The notes: a model not told the origin generated them from the letters alone. Shown: positions 10,299 through 19,430, numbered from the stretch's first letter. The stretch is DNA of 61,124 nt from Anaerococcus nagyae (GCF_017874535.1 NZ_JAGGLS010000011.1:1-61124), one strand, 5' to 3'. Made by a program: numbers and translations.

Positions 10299-13200
10299 TT
10301 AAATATCTTGCCAGTTCTTTTTACCACTAGCTATATTCTTTATATATTTACCTACTCCATTATTTTTTATCATATCCCTATCTATGAAATACACGCCTGC
10401 TGCAGATGCTAGCATCTTGATATGGGAAGTATCGTCATTTGAGTTTGAAGATATGAGCACTGGTTTAGCATCCATACCAAATTGTTTAGTATGATTATTA
10501 ATTTCATATAGATCTTCATTATTTATATTATTTTCAACGGTAGATATAATTATTGTAGAAAAACCTTTAGTACATACTATATCTAAGATATTCTCTATAG
10601 CTTTACTATCCTCTCTATAATCATCATAAGCCTTCCATCTAAGATTAACTCTTATCTTGATTTCATCAAAGAAATCAGCATATTTAATAAGTTCAAAATA
10701 TGTATACACTCTAAGCATACTTCCTTTATCTTCATATCCGTTAAAAAATTCCCTAAATGAAAGATCACCATATTCATAACGGAATAAAACAAAATCATCA
10801 CCACTTTTTACATAAGGGGAATTTTCGATTTTGTTAAAAATTCTAATAGAATTTCCATCATCTGATTTATCAATATCCAGCATAATTTTATTAACTCTAT
10901 TAGCAAATTCTTTAGGGTTGTCAACTTTATACTTATATTGAAAATTTAACTTATTCGAAACTATTAAATAACTGTATTCATAGTTTTTTTCTAATAACTG
11001 TGTCTTTACTAGATCAAAACCCTCATTATATTCCCACATATTTTTTGATATAAATTCGCCAAGGTTTCTTGATAAATCATCATTATAAGAATGAAGCCTT
11101 AGATAACCAGGATTTGCCGGAAATTCATATTCTATTAGTATATCTTCCTTAATCAGTTCATCTAGAAGATGCTTTAAACTCTTATATTTCTTAGTGTCAT
11201 ATCTTCTGAATTTAAAATCACCAACTTCTAATAAGCTATGCTCATCTTCTCTTTCAAACTTATCAAGATTTAGAATGCATAGATTACGGCTATATTTTAT
11301 AGCTTCTACAAAATTTTGCCAATCATTTGAATCCATATTTATATATGCTTGCCATAACCTAGGATAATGTTTTATTAATCTTGTTATATTAGATATGCTT
11401 GGACTCTCGTATACCATAGCATTATTTAAAAAGAAAGTTTCTTCCACAGTAAGGGAACTTTTCATACTATAGAATTCTAAAGCTTTATAGTTTCCGAACC
11501 AATTATTTGATCCAATATATTCTATATAATCTATATCCATAAGCTCAGGTCTTTTACCATCTAGATGACTATTTAAGGTCAGGTCTACAACTGAATTTTC
11601 CTTATTATAATATTGGAGTTGATCATAAGTAATGACTTCAATATATATATACTTTTGTAGTCTTTTATTTTTCAAAAAGCTTTCAATTCTATCTATTTTC
11701 TTACTATCTACAGGCTTATCACTTAAAAATATAAGTTTTTCTGGATAAAATTTGATAGTTGCTATGATATTAGCCCATAAATTTTCATCATCATCTATAA
11801 AAGGTTTATAAATAGTCTTAATTTTCTCAGATGATATCAAAGGAATAGAATCAATAATCATATAATCTATTAGTTTAATATCTAATTCTTTATTCCTCCT
11901 AATAATTAAATCTAGATCACTTTTTATTTGAATATAATCATTACTTAAAGTCTTTAAATCAGGATTAGCTTCATATAATATCTCTTCTATCTCATAAGTC
12001 AAAACATTTAATGAGTTATTAGCGTAAAGCTCATTTTCTATAATTTTATAAGATAAATTAACAAACTTAATCCATAATGGTCTTAATCTTCTTAAGAAAT
12101 CATTATCATCCCGTAGTGTGTTATTTAAAACATTTAATAATCTAAATTTTACCTGATCTTCTTTATAAATAGTTTTTTCTACAATTAATTTGTCTATATG
12201 ATTTGAAACTTCAGTTAACTTATCAACATAGCCTTTTTTTCGCAGTCCAGCATTACTATTAGTTATTAAAGGATGAAACTTATTTTGATAGTCAGCATAA
12301 CCTTTTTGATCTACATAAGCATAGGAGTTAAGCTCAGCAGTAGTAGGAATTCTATATCCTTGAGATATCATAAATCTATTCCAAGAATGGTGTTCGCTAT
12401 CCGCTAATATATCTCTAATATTTATTTCATCAGTATTGTTTTTTGCTCGCAAAAGCATTTTATAGAAATTAAGTGGTGCTTGATCATCATCTTCTATTCC
12501 AGCCATAAATAGGTAATATTCCATAGATAAGGCCACTCTTAAAGAGGTCTTTAGGTTATAAAAGTTTTCTTCTAAAAATTCTTTCCATATATCATCATAA
12601 TCAACTCGCTCACCTTTATTTACAATTACGTGGAGTCTATAAATATCAAAAGCCTCTTCTAATAACTTATCATTAAATTTCCTATTTTTGAATGTAGAAG
12701 TTGAAGCTAAGTCAAAATTATAATAGGATATATTTTTTTCTTGTCTAATATCCACTCTATGATTATTTCTTGAATAATTAAGAATAACTCTTTTTTGATT
12801 ATCTAATCTAAACTCTTCATACAAGACATCACCCATTCTGCTATAATCATAACCCGTATCATCTAATATTAGAATATAAGATTCTTCTATTCTTTCTTTA
12901 TAAGATTTGAAGTTAATATAAGCGTACGGTTTATCAGTGATATCTGTATTTATATTATTATTTACAATCCTTCCATTTAGCTTTATTTCTGTACTTTGAG
13001 CTAATAATGGATTTTCATTAAGCATCTGCTTATAAAACTTTTTAGGATTTTTATCGTATAAATTAATATTAAGATCTACATCTTTTATTATTACAGTTGA
13101 GAATATAAAACTAAAAAATATTCTAGAAAGGTCATTGTTTCCCACAATTGCAACATCAATACTTTTTAAATCATCTTTCTCAATTATATAATTATAAAGT

Positions 13201-14309
13201 CTATTATAGTCTAAAAAATATACTGCGGATAATATATTAGAAAAGTCCTCATTATTTCTAAATCTTAAGTTGTTTTCTATCTTGATGAGTCTATTTTTAA
13301 ACTCTTCTACACTTATATATCTACGTATAGGTAAAGTTTCCTGTAATAATTCTATAATTTCCTCTACAGCATACTTATTTACTAAAATCTTATTTGACTT
13401 ATTGCTAAGCTCATCTCTTACATTTCTAGCAAGAAACTCCATATCCTCATTTTCTAAATTAGTAGGATATCTGCCCATTATTAATGTAAAGAATGTAGCT
13501 CCTAGCATATATGTATCTATTTCTTCAGTTATAAAAAATTCTTTTCTTTTGTCAATATTCGTAATGTATCTAATTTCAGGAGGAATAAAGGCTCTTTCAC
13601 TTGGCATAGAAAATTCATTTATATATTCAAGCTCATTGAGGTCAATAGCTGCATCAAAGTCAAATAATTTAACCTTGCTATTATTATAGTCATAGAGTAT
13701 ATTAGCAGGCTTTAAATCCATATAAATAATATCATTATTATGTAGGTGGATTAGTATATCTGCTGTTTGAATAAGAATATCTACAATCCTTGCCAAATCT
13801 AAATTATAATACTTATCCACACTAGTAGCAGAATCCACCTCATAAAGAGAATATAAAAATGAATTGTCTATCTCTACCCTATAAGGTCTTACTATCTTGC
13901 TATCAAAAAAGCTATCCATCTCCAAAATTCTAATATGCTTATTATAGGCATCAATAAATTTATCTCGATCTTTTTTTATTCTCTGTTCATCCTTGCTAGT
14001 AATTGCATCAAAATATAATTCCAGTTTGTTAATAGGATTTCTTTCTGCAACAATATTATCCTCATTGTAGTTTGGATAAAATTCTTTCATTATCATCTTT
14101 TTTATAGGCGGATATGTATCATCAACTGCTACCTCATATACCAAAGATGAACCTCCAAGTCCTATAAGTTTTTTAACCTCAACCTCATACTTAACTTCAC
14201 CCATCATACTAATGATATTGAATTTTTCTCCAACAAGTGAACTTCTTGTTGAATTAACTTTGTTATTTAATTGATCAATAAAATTTTCCTGTGAAGTAAA
14301 ATCTTTCAT
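10299..14309 (-). CDS. Multidomain Ser/Thr kinase protein with RyR-like and DUF1887-like regions
   Basis: 1336 residues, cytoplasmic, no membrane segment seen. Residues 40-345: Hanks-type kinase with Gly-rich loop GLGGSSLVYEV, Lys in IMKEFYP (about 75), catalytic YMDLKPANIL (Asp198, Lys200, Asn203), DFD (217-219) in place of DFG, PPE near 243 and Asp265. About 384-500: Rossmann-like segment starting VAIVGNNDLSR. About 636-690: RyR-like motif LADSEHHSWNR with later FHPLI. About 813-960: alternating alpha/beta region (LIFLSDKP, VVDLTLNS) that may be CARF-like. About 1195-1320: resembles the C-terminal PD-(D/E)XK domain of DUF1887 proteins (Card1/Can2), but the usual Glu and Lys appear replaced. 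Only the kinase call is firm. The gene stands alone with its own probable promoter. It may be a sensor or defence protein; the ligand and target are unknown. Confidence 0.7.
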   Translation of the reverse strand: MKDFTSQENFIDQLNNKVNSTRSSLVGEKFNIISMMGEVKYEVEVKKLIGLGGSSLVYEVAVDDTYPPIKKMIMKEFYPNYNEDNIVAERNPINKLELYFDAITSKDEQRIKKDRDKFIDAYNKHIRILEMDSFFDSKIVRPYRVEIDNSFLYSLYEVDSATSVDKYYNLDLARIVDILIQTADILIHLHNNDIIYMDLKPANILYDYNNSKVKLFDFDAAIDLNELEYINEFSMPSERAFIPPEIRYITNIDKRKEFFITEEIDTYMLGATFFTLIMGRYPTNLENEDMEFLARNVRDELSNKSNKILVNKYAVEEIIELLQETLPIRRYISVEEFKNRLIKIENNLRFRNNEDFSNILSAVYFLDYNRLYNYIIEKDDLKSIDVAIVGNNDLSRIFFSFIFSTVIIKDVDLNINLYDKNPKKFYKQMLNENPLLAQSTEIKLNGRIVNNNINTDITDKPYAYINFKSYKERIEESYILILDDTGYDYSRMGDVLYEEFRLDNQKRVILNYSRNNHRVDIRQEKNISYYNFDLASTSTFKNRKFNDKLLEEAFDIYRLHVIVNKGERVDYDDIWKEFLEENFYNLKTSLRVALSMEYYLFMAGIEDDDQAPLNFYKMLLRAKNNTDEINIRDILADSEHHSWNRFMISQGYRIPTTAELNSYAYVDQKGYADYQNKFHPLITNSNAGLRKKGYVDKLTEVSNHIDKLIVEKTIYKEDQVKFRLLNVLNNTLRDDNDFLRRLRPLWIKFVNLSYKIIENELYANNSLNVLTYEIEEILYEANPDLKTLSNDYIQIKSDLDLIIRRNKELDIKLIDYMIIDSIPLISSEKIKTIYKPFIDDDENLWANIIATIKFYPEKLIFLSDKPVDSKKIDRIESFLKNKRLQKYIYIEVITYDQLQYYNKENSVVDLTLNSHLDGKRPELMDIDYIEYIGSNNWFGNYKALEFYSMKSSLTVEETFFLNNAMVYESPSISNITRLIKHYPRLWQAYINMDSNDWQNFVEAIKYSRNLCILNLDKFEREDEHSLLEVGDFKFRRYDTKKYKSLKHLLDELIKEDILIEYEFPANPGYLRLHSYNDDLSRNLGEFISKNMWEYNEGFDLVKTQLLEKNYEYSYLIVSNKLNFQYKYKVDNPKEFANRVNKIMLDIDKSDDGNSIRIFNKIENSPYVKSGDDFVLFRYEYGDLSFREFFNGYEDKGSMLRVYTYFELIKYADFFDEIKIRVNLRWKAYDDYREDSKAIENILDIVCTKGFSTIIISTVENNINNEDLYEINNHTKQFGMDAKPVLISSNSNDDTSHIKMLASAAGVYFIDRDMIKNNGVGKYIKNIASGKKNWQDI

Positions 14310-14367
14310 ATTTAATCCCTTTTATTATTAATAATAATTGCTATAATCGCTTTGTAATTACAAGATA

Positions 14368-14398
14368 ATTATATCATCTTAAATAAATTAGTGGTAAA
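14368..14398 (-). promoter_or_regulatory. Possible promoter of the kinase gene
   Basis: Minus strand: extended -10 TGATATAAT (hexamer 14368-14373) with a weak, over-spaced -35 TTTACC (14393-14398). A perfect 12-base palindrome TTGTAATTACAA (14352-14363) lies just downstream and could be an operator. The SD AAGGGA precedes the ATG at 14309. Confidence 0.4.
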
Positions 14399-14514
14399 GC
14401 ACTTTTATATAGAAATGTTTTCCCGTTATAATTATTATACATCATTTTATACTTAAAATATAAGAATATTAAAGTTATATCAAATTTTATTACTGAATTA
14501 TTAGTGTATTCTGG

Positions 14515-14520
14515 TATAAT
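14515..14520 (+). promoter_or_regulatory. Extended -10 of the luciferase-like gene
   Basis: TGGTATAAT is an extended -10 (hexamer 14515-14520) with no good -35. It lies about 43 bases ahead of the chosen ATG. Confidence 0.4.
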
Positions 14521-14549
14521 CATTCTAATATTAAATGAATTATTCTAAT

Positions 14550-14557
14550 GGGGGGGG
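14550..14557 (+). repeat. G8 homopolymer acting as ribosome-binding site
   Basis: Eight consecutive G in an A/T-rich region lie 5 bases before the ATG at 14563 and are the only SD-like sequence there. Such tracts slip during replication, so their length could vary between cells and change SD spacing. Confidence 0.6.
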
Positions 14558-14562
14558 TAAAT

Positions 14563-15564
14563 ATGAAATTAGGGGTTCATGATTTAATGTTAAAACAAAA
14601 TGATAAAACAAATCAAGAATTCTTCGAAGATACTAAAAAATTAGTACATGAATTAGATAAACTTGGTTACGACAGATATTGGTTTGCAGAACACCACGGA
14701 TATAAAAGTTTACTAGCAGTTGCACCTGAGATAATATCTAGCTACTTTCTATCTATTACTAAACATATGAATATAGGTGCTGGTGGATGCATGATAATGC
14801 ACTATTCGCCACTTAAGGTGGCAGAAATATTTAAAACTATGGCAGAACTTGCTCCAGGCAGAATTGACATAGGTATTGGTCGTGCCCCAGGATGTGGAGT
14901 TCCAGAAACAAGAGCTTTAAATCATAAGTTCGAGGATAAATCTCCTGACTTATATGATGAAATTGAAGTTATACTTGATTACTTACAAGATGAGAAACCA
15001 AAAGATCCCATTTATAGATTTGTAAAGGCTGTACCAAGATATAACGAATCTTTAGTTAACCCACGGATGTTAGGGTCTACAGGAAAATCTGCACCTAAAG
15101 CTGCTGAGTGGGGATTACCATACTCTTTTGCTAAATTTTTTCTAGTTGAAACACCTGCAGAAGTATTTAAGCAATATAGGTCTGAATTTAAACCATCTAT
15201 ATATGCTGACAAGCCATATATTTCTATGTCCTACAAAATATTAATTAGTGATGATAGAGACGAACTCGAATACTTAGGAAAATCTTTTGAGTATTTCCAC
15301 ATTCAACAAAATAATGGTAAATTTAAAGGTATAATTGATCCTGAAGAGCTTAAAGATTATCATTTTAGCCTAAATGAACAAGCAATACTAAAAAAAGGCT
15401 ATGATAATAATTTCTTAATCAAAGGATCAAAGCAAGAAGTAGCTGATATTCTAGAAAAAGAAATAGAAGAATTTTATATAGACGAAATACTTTGCTTTGC
15501 TCCTATTTTCGGCATTGATAATAGAATTAGCACCTATAAGTCCTTAAAAGAAATATTTCATTAA
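14563..15564 (+). CDS. LLM class (luciferase-like) flavin-dependent oxidoreductase
   Basis: 333 residues from the ATG at 14563; an ATG at 14548 lies before the G-tract and is not favoured. It is a TIM-barrel family using FMN or F420. Seen: LGYDRYWFAEHH near residue 45, IGAGGCMIMHYSPLKVAE near 73 and ELAPGRIDIGIGRAPG near 97, all typical of the bacterial-luciferase-like monooxygenase subfamily with a short insert region. Substrate unknown. A terminator follows directly. Confidence 0.85.
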   Translation: MKLGVHDLMLKQNDKTNQEFFEDTKKLVHELDKLGYDRYWFAEHHGYKSLLAVAPEIISSYFLSITKHMNIGAGGCMIMHYSPLKVAEIFKTMAELAPGRIDIGIGRAPGCGVPETRALNHKFEDKSPDLYDEIEVILDYLQDEKPKDPIYRFVKAVPRYNESLVNPRMLGSTGKSAPKAAEWGLPYSFAKFFLVETPAEVFKQYRSEFKPSIYADKPYISMSYKILISDDRDELEYLGKSFEYFHIQQNNGKFKGIIDPEELKDYHFSLNEQAILKKGYDNNFLIKGSKQEVADILEKEIEEFYIDEILCFAPIFGIDNRISTYKSLKEIFH

Positions 15565-15572
15565 TAAAAAAT

Positions 15573-15610
15573 CAGCCCATATTCAACTTGTAGAATTAGG
15601 GTTGTTTTTT
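15573..15610 (+). terminator. Intrinsic terminator of the luciferase-like gene
   Basis: Stem CAGCCC...AGGGTTG with additional ATTC/GAAT pairing, followed by TTTTTT (15605-15610). It lies 9 bases after the stop. Confidence 0.7.
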
Positions 15611-15658
15611 ATCTATAATTTTATAATTACACCTACAATATAATATTCATTATTTTAA

Positions 15659-16558
15659 AATAAAATAACTTATGCTAAAATCATTATAAATAATGATAAA
15701 TCGATAAAAAAGAAAGATTTCTATAAATTATTAAATGAGCAACTAGCAAATCTTAGAACTGATCATCTTGATTTCTATCTACTACATTCTTTAGATATCA
15801 AAAGATTTAATGATATGGTTGAACTAGTTGTATTTGATTTCTTCAATGAAATTAAGGAAAAAGGATTTGTCAAACATGTTGGATTTTCTTTCCACGATGA
15901 ATATTCTTCCTTTGAAAAAATTATAAAATCTTATTCTTGGGACTTTTGTCAAATGCAGCTAAATTATCTAGATATAAATTACCAAGCCGGACTAAAAGGA
16001 TATAAACTTGCAAAAGATATGGAAATACCGGTTATTATAATGGAGCCAATTAAAGGAGGACGCTTAGCAAAGCCACCTAAAGAAATAGTAGCTTTATTAA
16101 AAGACTTCACAGACTTAAGTCCAGCTCAAGAAGCCTTGAAATTTCCTCTAAGTCTAGACAATGTTATGACTATTTTAAGTGGTATGAATGATATTAATCA
16201 GGTAAAAGAGAACCTTGATATGGCTAGTTCTGTTGATTGTAATTCCTTATCTAAAGAAGATATAAATTTTTACCAAAAAGCTCGCCAAATCTATAAATCA
16301 AAAGAGCAAATAGGATGTACTGCTTGTGAATATTGTCTACCTTGCACAGTAGATATAAACATACCAAAAGTTTTCTCTCTTTGGAATAATGCTTATCTAT
16401 ATGACGAGAGTAAAAAAAGTAAAGTTCAATATAAAGATTATCTAAAGGAAAGTGTAAGTCCAATAGAATGTATAGAATTTGGAAAATGCGAGGGAATATG
16501 TCCACAAAACCTTGAGATAATTGAAGGATTACAAAAGGCTAATGAGTTTTTATCATAG
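15659..16558 (+). pseudogene. 5'-truncated aldo/keto reductase with C-terminal iron-sulfur domain
   Basis: The frame is open from 15659, but no ATG/GTG/TTG occurs before 15815. Residues before that ATG already match the family (LLNEQLANLRTDHLDFYLLH), so the true protein started further upstream. About the first 110 residues of the usual 370-380, including the catalytic Asp-Tyr-Lys region, are missing, and the luciferase gene terminator abuts the break. The remainder is intact: VGFSFHD, QLNYLD, MEPIKGGRLA and the ferredoxin-like tail CTACEYCLPC plus CEGICPQN. A 247-residue product from 15815 could be made but would lack the active site. Probably a deletion remnant. Confidence 0.75.
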
Positions 16559-16689
16559 CTTTTCTAAATATAAATATGTGATATATACCCTCTTTAAGTA
16601 AGGATGGTACTTTTAGAAAATACAGCCATACATTTAAAAATAATCTCTACAACTACACAATCCATCTCATATAATAAAATAAGAAAATA

Positions 16690-16719
16690 GATGTTTGCCA
16701 TAAAATATAGGCAAGCATC
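16690..16719 (-). terminator. Terminator downstream of glmS
   Basis: Inverted repeat GATGCTTGCC/GGCAAACATC (one mismatch pair) with a 10-base loop, followed on the minus strand by a T-rich stretch. It lies 60 bases beyond the glmS stop. The rest of the 221-base gap 16559-16779 shows no gene. Confidence 0.55.
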
Positions 16720-16779
16720 CATTTATAACAATTAAATAAATATTGTATCTAGTTAATAACTAAATTTCCTAAGCTAAAT

Positions 16780-18603
16780 TTATTCTACTGTAACTGACTT
16801 AGCTAAGTTTCTAGGTTTATCAATATCTAGTCCTAATTTTTTGGCTACCTCATATGCTATAAGCTGTTGGGGAATTACTGCAAAAATAGCTTGATATAAA
16901 TCATCAGTTGATGGAATTTTTAGACAAACATCATATGTCCTCTCTATCTCTTTATTAATCTCTGGACTAATTCCAATGGTGTAAGCTCCCCTAGCCTTTA
17001 CTTCTTTAATATTTGATAAAGACTTTTCTCTAAGCTTACTTTGAGTAATCAAGTTTACAACTGGTACGCCCTCTTCTATTAAGGCAATGGAACCATGCTT
17101 TAGTTCACCGCTTGGCATATCCACTGTATTAATATAAGATATCTCTTTTAATTTTAAAGCTCCTTCTTTGGCAGATAAATAATCAAGTCCCCTACCCATA
17201 TAGAAAATAGCCTTAGCATCTTTTAATTTTTCCGCAATCTTATCAATTTCTTGCTCTTTATCAAGATAGTCTCTGATTAGAGATGGATATGATTTGAACT
17301 TACTTATAGTATCTTTTACATATTCCATATCATAAGTTCCTACTTTGTATCCAAAATCAAGACCCAAAAGGTATAAAGCCATTAATTGTGCCGTATAGGC
17401 TTTTGTAGAAGCTACAGAAATTTCCGGGCCTGCATCACAATATATAACTTTATCAGCTTCTCTATCTATACTTGATCCAACTACATTGGTTATAGCAAGA
17501 ACTTTAGCTCCACATTTTTTTGCTTCTCTCATTACCGAAAGAGTATCTGCAGTTTCGCCAGATTGGCTAATTGTAATCAACAAGCTATCCTTAGTTAGAA
17601 AATCCATATTGTATCTAAATTCTGATGCAATTTCTGCTGTAAGAGCCTTGCCTAATGCTTTTTCCAAAGCTTTTTTTCCAATCTCTCCTGCATGAAAAGC
17701 TGTACCACAAGCTGTAATATATATATTATCAAAAGCTAGTATTTCCTCTTTGCTAAAAGATGTATCTCCTAGATTTATGAAGTCATCCTTAACTTTTCTA
17801 ATGAGTGAGTCTTCAATAACTTTGGGTTGCTCATTAATTTCCTTAATCATAAAATGTTCATAACCATTTTTGCTGGCAGAATCTATGGACATATCAACAT
17901 GACTGATTTCTTTACTAAGCTCATCTTCCTTGTATTCTATTTTGTATTTACCGTCTTTATTTATTGTTACAACTTCTTCATTTTCTAAGTAGATTACATC
18001 TCTTGTGTAGTTTAATATAGCTGGTATATCTGACGCAGCAAAGACTCCATTATCAGTAATACCTAATATTAGAGGACTCTCTTTGCGAACCACTACTAAG
18101 GACTCTGGATCACGGCTAGAAATTACAGCCAAGCTAAAAGATCCTTCTATAATTTCTATAACTTTTTTTACAGTAGTAGTTAGATTTTCTTCATAGTATT
18201 TATCTAACAGATTTGCCACAACTTCTGTATCAGTTTCTGAATAGAAGCTATAGCCATCTTTTATTAAATCCTCTTTAAGTACCTGATAATTTTCTATAAT
18301 TCCATTATGAACAATAGCAATATCGTTTTTATTATTCACATGAGGATGAGAGTTTTCTTCTGATGGTTTGCCATGAGTCGCCCATCTGGTATGCCCTATA
18401 CCAGTACAGGAATCATATGAATAATCTTTTAGTTTATCAACAAGTCCCTTAATATTACCACTTTTTTTTATTACATCAATAGACCCTCCTTGCAATAGAG
18501 CAATCCCTGCTGAGTCATATCCCCTATACTCTAACTGCTCTAAACCAGCTATCAACTTATCTTTGCAATTTTGCTTGCCATTATAAGCAACAATTCCACA
18601 CAT
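16780..18603 (-). CDS. glmS: Glutamine--fructose-6-phosphate aminotransferase (isomerizing)
   Basis: 607 residues, full length. It makes glucosamine 6-phosphate, the entry point to UDP-GlcNAc and peptidoglycan. It begins MCGIVAYNG, whose Cys1 is the glutaminase nucleophile; GHTRWATHG follows near 75. Two SIS domains follow (TACGTAFHAG and SQSGETADT), and the C-terminus is DKPRNLAKSVTVE as in the family. SD AAGGAGG precedes the ATG. It is controlled by the self-cleaving ribozyme directly upstream. Confidence 0.98.
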   Translation of the reverse strand: MCGIVAYNGKQNCKDKLIAGLEQLEYRGYDSAGIALLQGGSIDVIKKSGNIKGLVDKLKDYSYDSCTGIGHTRWATHGKPSEENSHPHVNNKNDIAIVHNGIIENYQVLKEDLIKDGYSFYSETDTEVVANLLDKYYEENLTTTVKKVIEIIEGSFSLAVISSRDPESLVVVRKESPLILGITDNGVFAASDIPAILNYTRDVIYLENEEVVTINKDGKYKIEYKEDELSKEISHVDMSIDSASKNGYEHFMIKEINEQPKVIEDSLIRKVKDDFINLGDTSFSKEEILAFDNIYITACGTAFHAGEIGKKALEKALGKALTAEIASEFRYNMDFLTKDSLLITISQSGETADTLSVMREAKKCGAKVLAITNVVGSSIDREADKVIYCDAGPEISVASTKAYTAQLMALYLLGLDFGYKVGTYDMEYVKDTISKFKSYPSLIRDYLDKEQEIDKIAEKLKDAKAIFYMGRGLDYLSAKEGALKLKEISYINTVDMPSGELKHGSIALIEEGVPVVNLITQSKLREKSLSNIKEVKARGAYTIGISPEINKEIERTYDVCLKIPSTDDLYQAIFAVIPQQLIAYEVAKKLGLDIDKPRNLAKSVTVE

Positions 18604-18614
18604 TATAAACCTCC

Positions 18615-18754
18615 TTGTGGTGAGGATTACTGTAATGATTTTGTCTTTCTATTACTAGAAGTATTTGTACATTACTAAGGCTGTAATACCTTTGGAGCAT
18701 CCGCCGAATCCTTCGATAACTCCATCCCTCGTCAACCCTAAGGTCCTGGCGCTT
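18615..18754 (-). ncRNA. glmS ribozyme: glmS ribozyme (glucosamine-6-phosphate riboswitch)
   Basis: On the minus strand the leader contains AGCGCCAGGACC (18753 downward), GTTGACGAGG, ATCGAAGGATTCGGCGGAT and a 3' part with ACAGTAATCCTCACCAC, the conserved core and order of the glmS ribozyme. The expected cleavage site is just before GCGCC. When GlcN6P binds, the RNA cleaves itself and glmS mRNA is degraded, giving feedback control. The exact 3' boundary is approximate. Confidence 0.95.
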
Positions 18755-18787
18755 CTTATATTTTTTCCTCAAAATTTTTGCTATTTT

Positions 18788-18816
18788 ATTATACCATAAT
18801 TTGCAAATATACTAAA
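18788..18816 (-). promoter_or_regulatory. Promoter of glmS
   Basis: Minus strand: extended -10 TGGTATAAT (hexamer 18788-18793), 17-base spacer, weak -35 TTTAGT (18811-18816). It starts transcription just ahead of the ribozyme. Confidence 0.55.
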
Positions 18817-18868
18817 TTATAGATTTTTATCTTCTCTTATCTACTAGTATAACCATCAGTTATATGTA

Positions 18869-19300
18869 TTAGTTAAAGCCTCCCATAGATACTTCTTTTA
18901 TAAGATTGTCATATTCTTCTTATTTCCATCCAGAATCGATGGCCGCAGCATCTGAAGTAAATATAGAATCTGGGATCCAGAAATATGCTGGTGTAGATTG
19001 AACACATAGAGCTGTTTCATTTAATCATCCTCTATCTATAGCGACATCAAATGCTTTTCTTACTTATTATTTGCAAATAATTCATCTTTAAGATTTGGAA
19101 GTATATAGTCTTCAGATATCATACTGACATCATCCGTATTGATACCATACATCTTATCAAACACTGACGTCTATTCTTGTAAGTTTGTTGAAATTGAATT
19201 GATTTCCTTAGCTTAAAACACATTCATTCTAGTATTAATATCAGTTAGAAATCTTAAGTTTACTTTTCAAGTTGTACCTTATCAGCATCCTAATAATAAA
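18869..19300 (-). pseudogene. Decayed oligopeptide-binding protein (OppA-like) remnant
   Basis: No intact ORF, but the minus strand read in pieces gives FLTDINTRMNVF-stop-AKEIN, MYGINTDDVSMISEDYILPN, LKDELFANNK, frameshift, VRKAFDVAIDRG-stop-LNE, STPAYFWIP and EEYDNLIKE, ending in a stop at 18869. These match the order and wording of solute-binding family 5 proteins (VRKAxxxAIDR; PAxxxIP; EYDxLI). At least five in-frame stops and one frameshift show old decay. The 5' half is absent. The nearby OPT peptide transporter may have made it dispensable, but that is speculation. Confidence 0.7.
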
Positions 19301-19340
19301 GCTTCATAAACTTCTTTTTATAAAATATTACAAAAACAAA

Positions 19341-19430
19341 GAGTTGTTACAAATTAATAAATAATTATTGCTATATCACTTGAGTATACTCAAATGATTT
19401 TGGAACAATTTATTTATCTTGCAACAACTC
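19341..19430. repeat. MITE-like 90-bp hairpin element (element B)
   Basis: Termini GAGTTGTT (19341-19348) and AACAACTC (19423-19430) are perfect complements; inner arms AATAAATAATT and AATTTATTTAT also pair. The centre is the 14-base palindrome TTGAGTATACTCAA (19380-19393). Both termini resemble element A (GTTACAAA after the left arm; CAACA-CTC at the right). It lies between the oppA remnant and the PqqD-like gene and could also terminate transcription. Confidence 0.5.

Noticed and set aside
16251-16505. 84-codon minus-strand ORF
   Set aside because: Antisense shadow of the aldo/keto reductase remnant.
18581-18772. 63-codon minus-strand ORF upstream of glmS
   Set aside because: It lies across the glmS ribozyme and leader; its codons are explained by the RNA core sequence.
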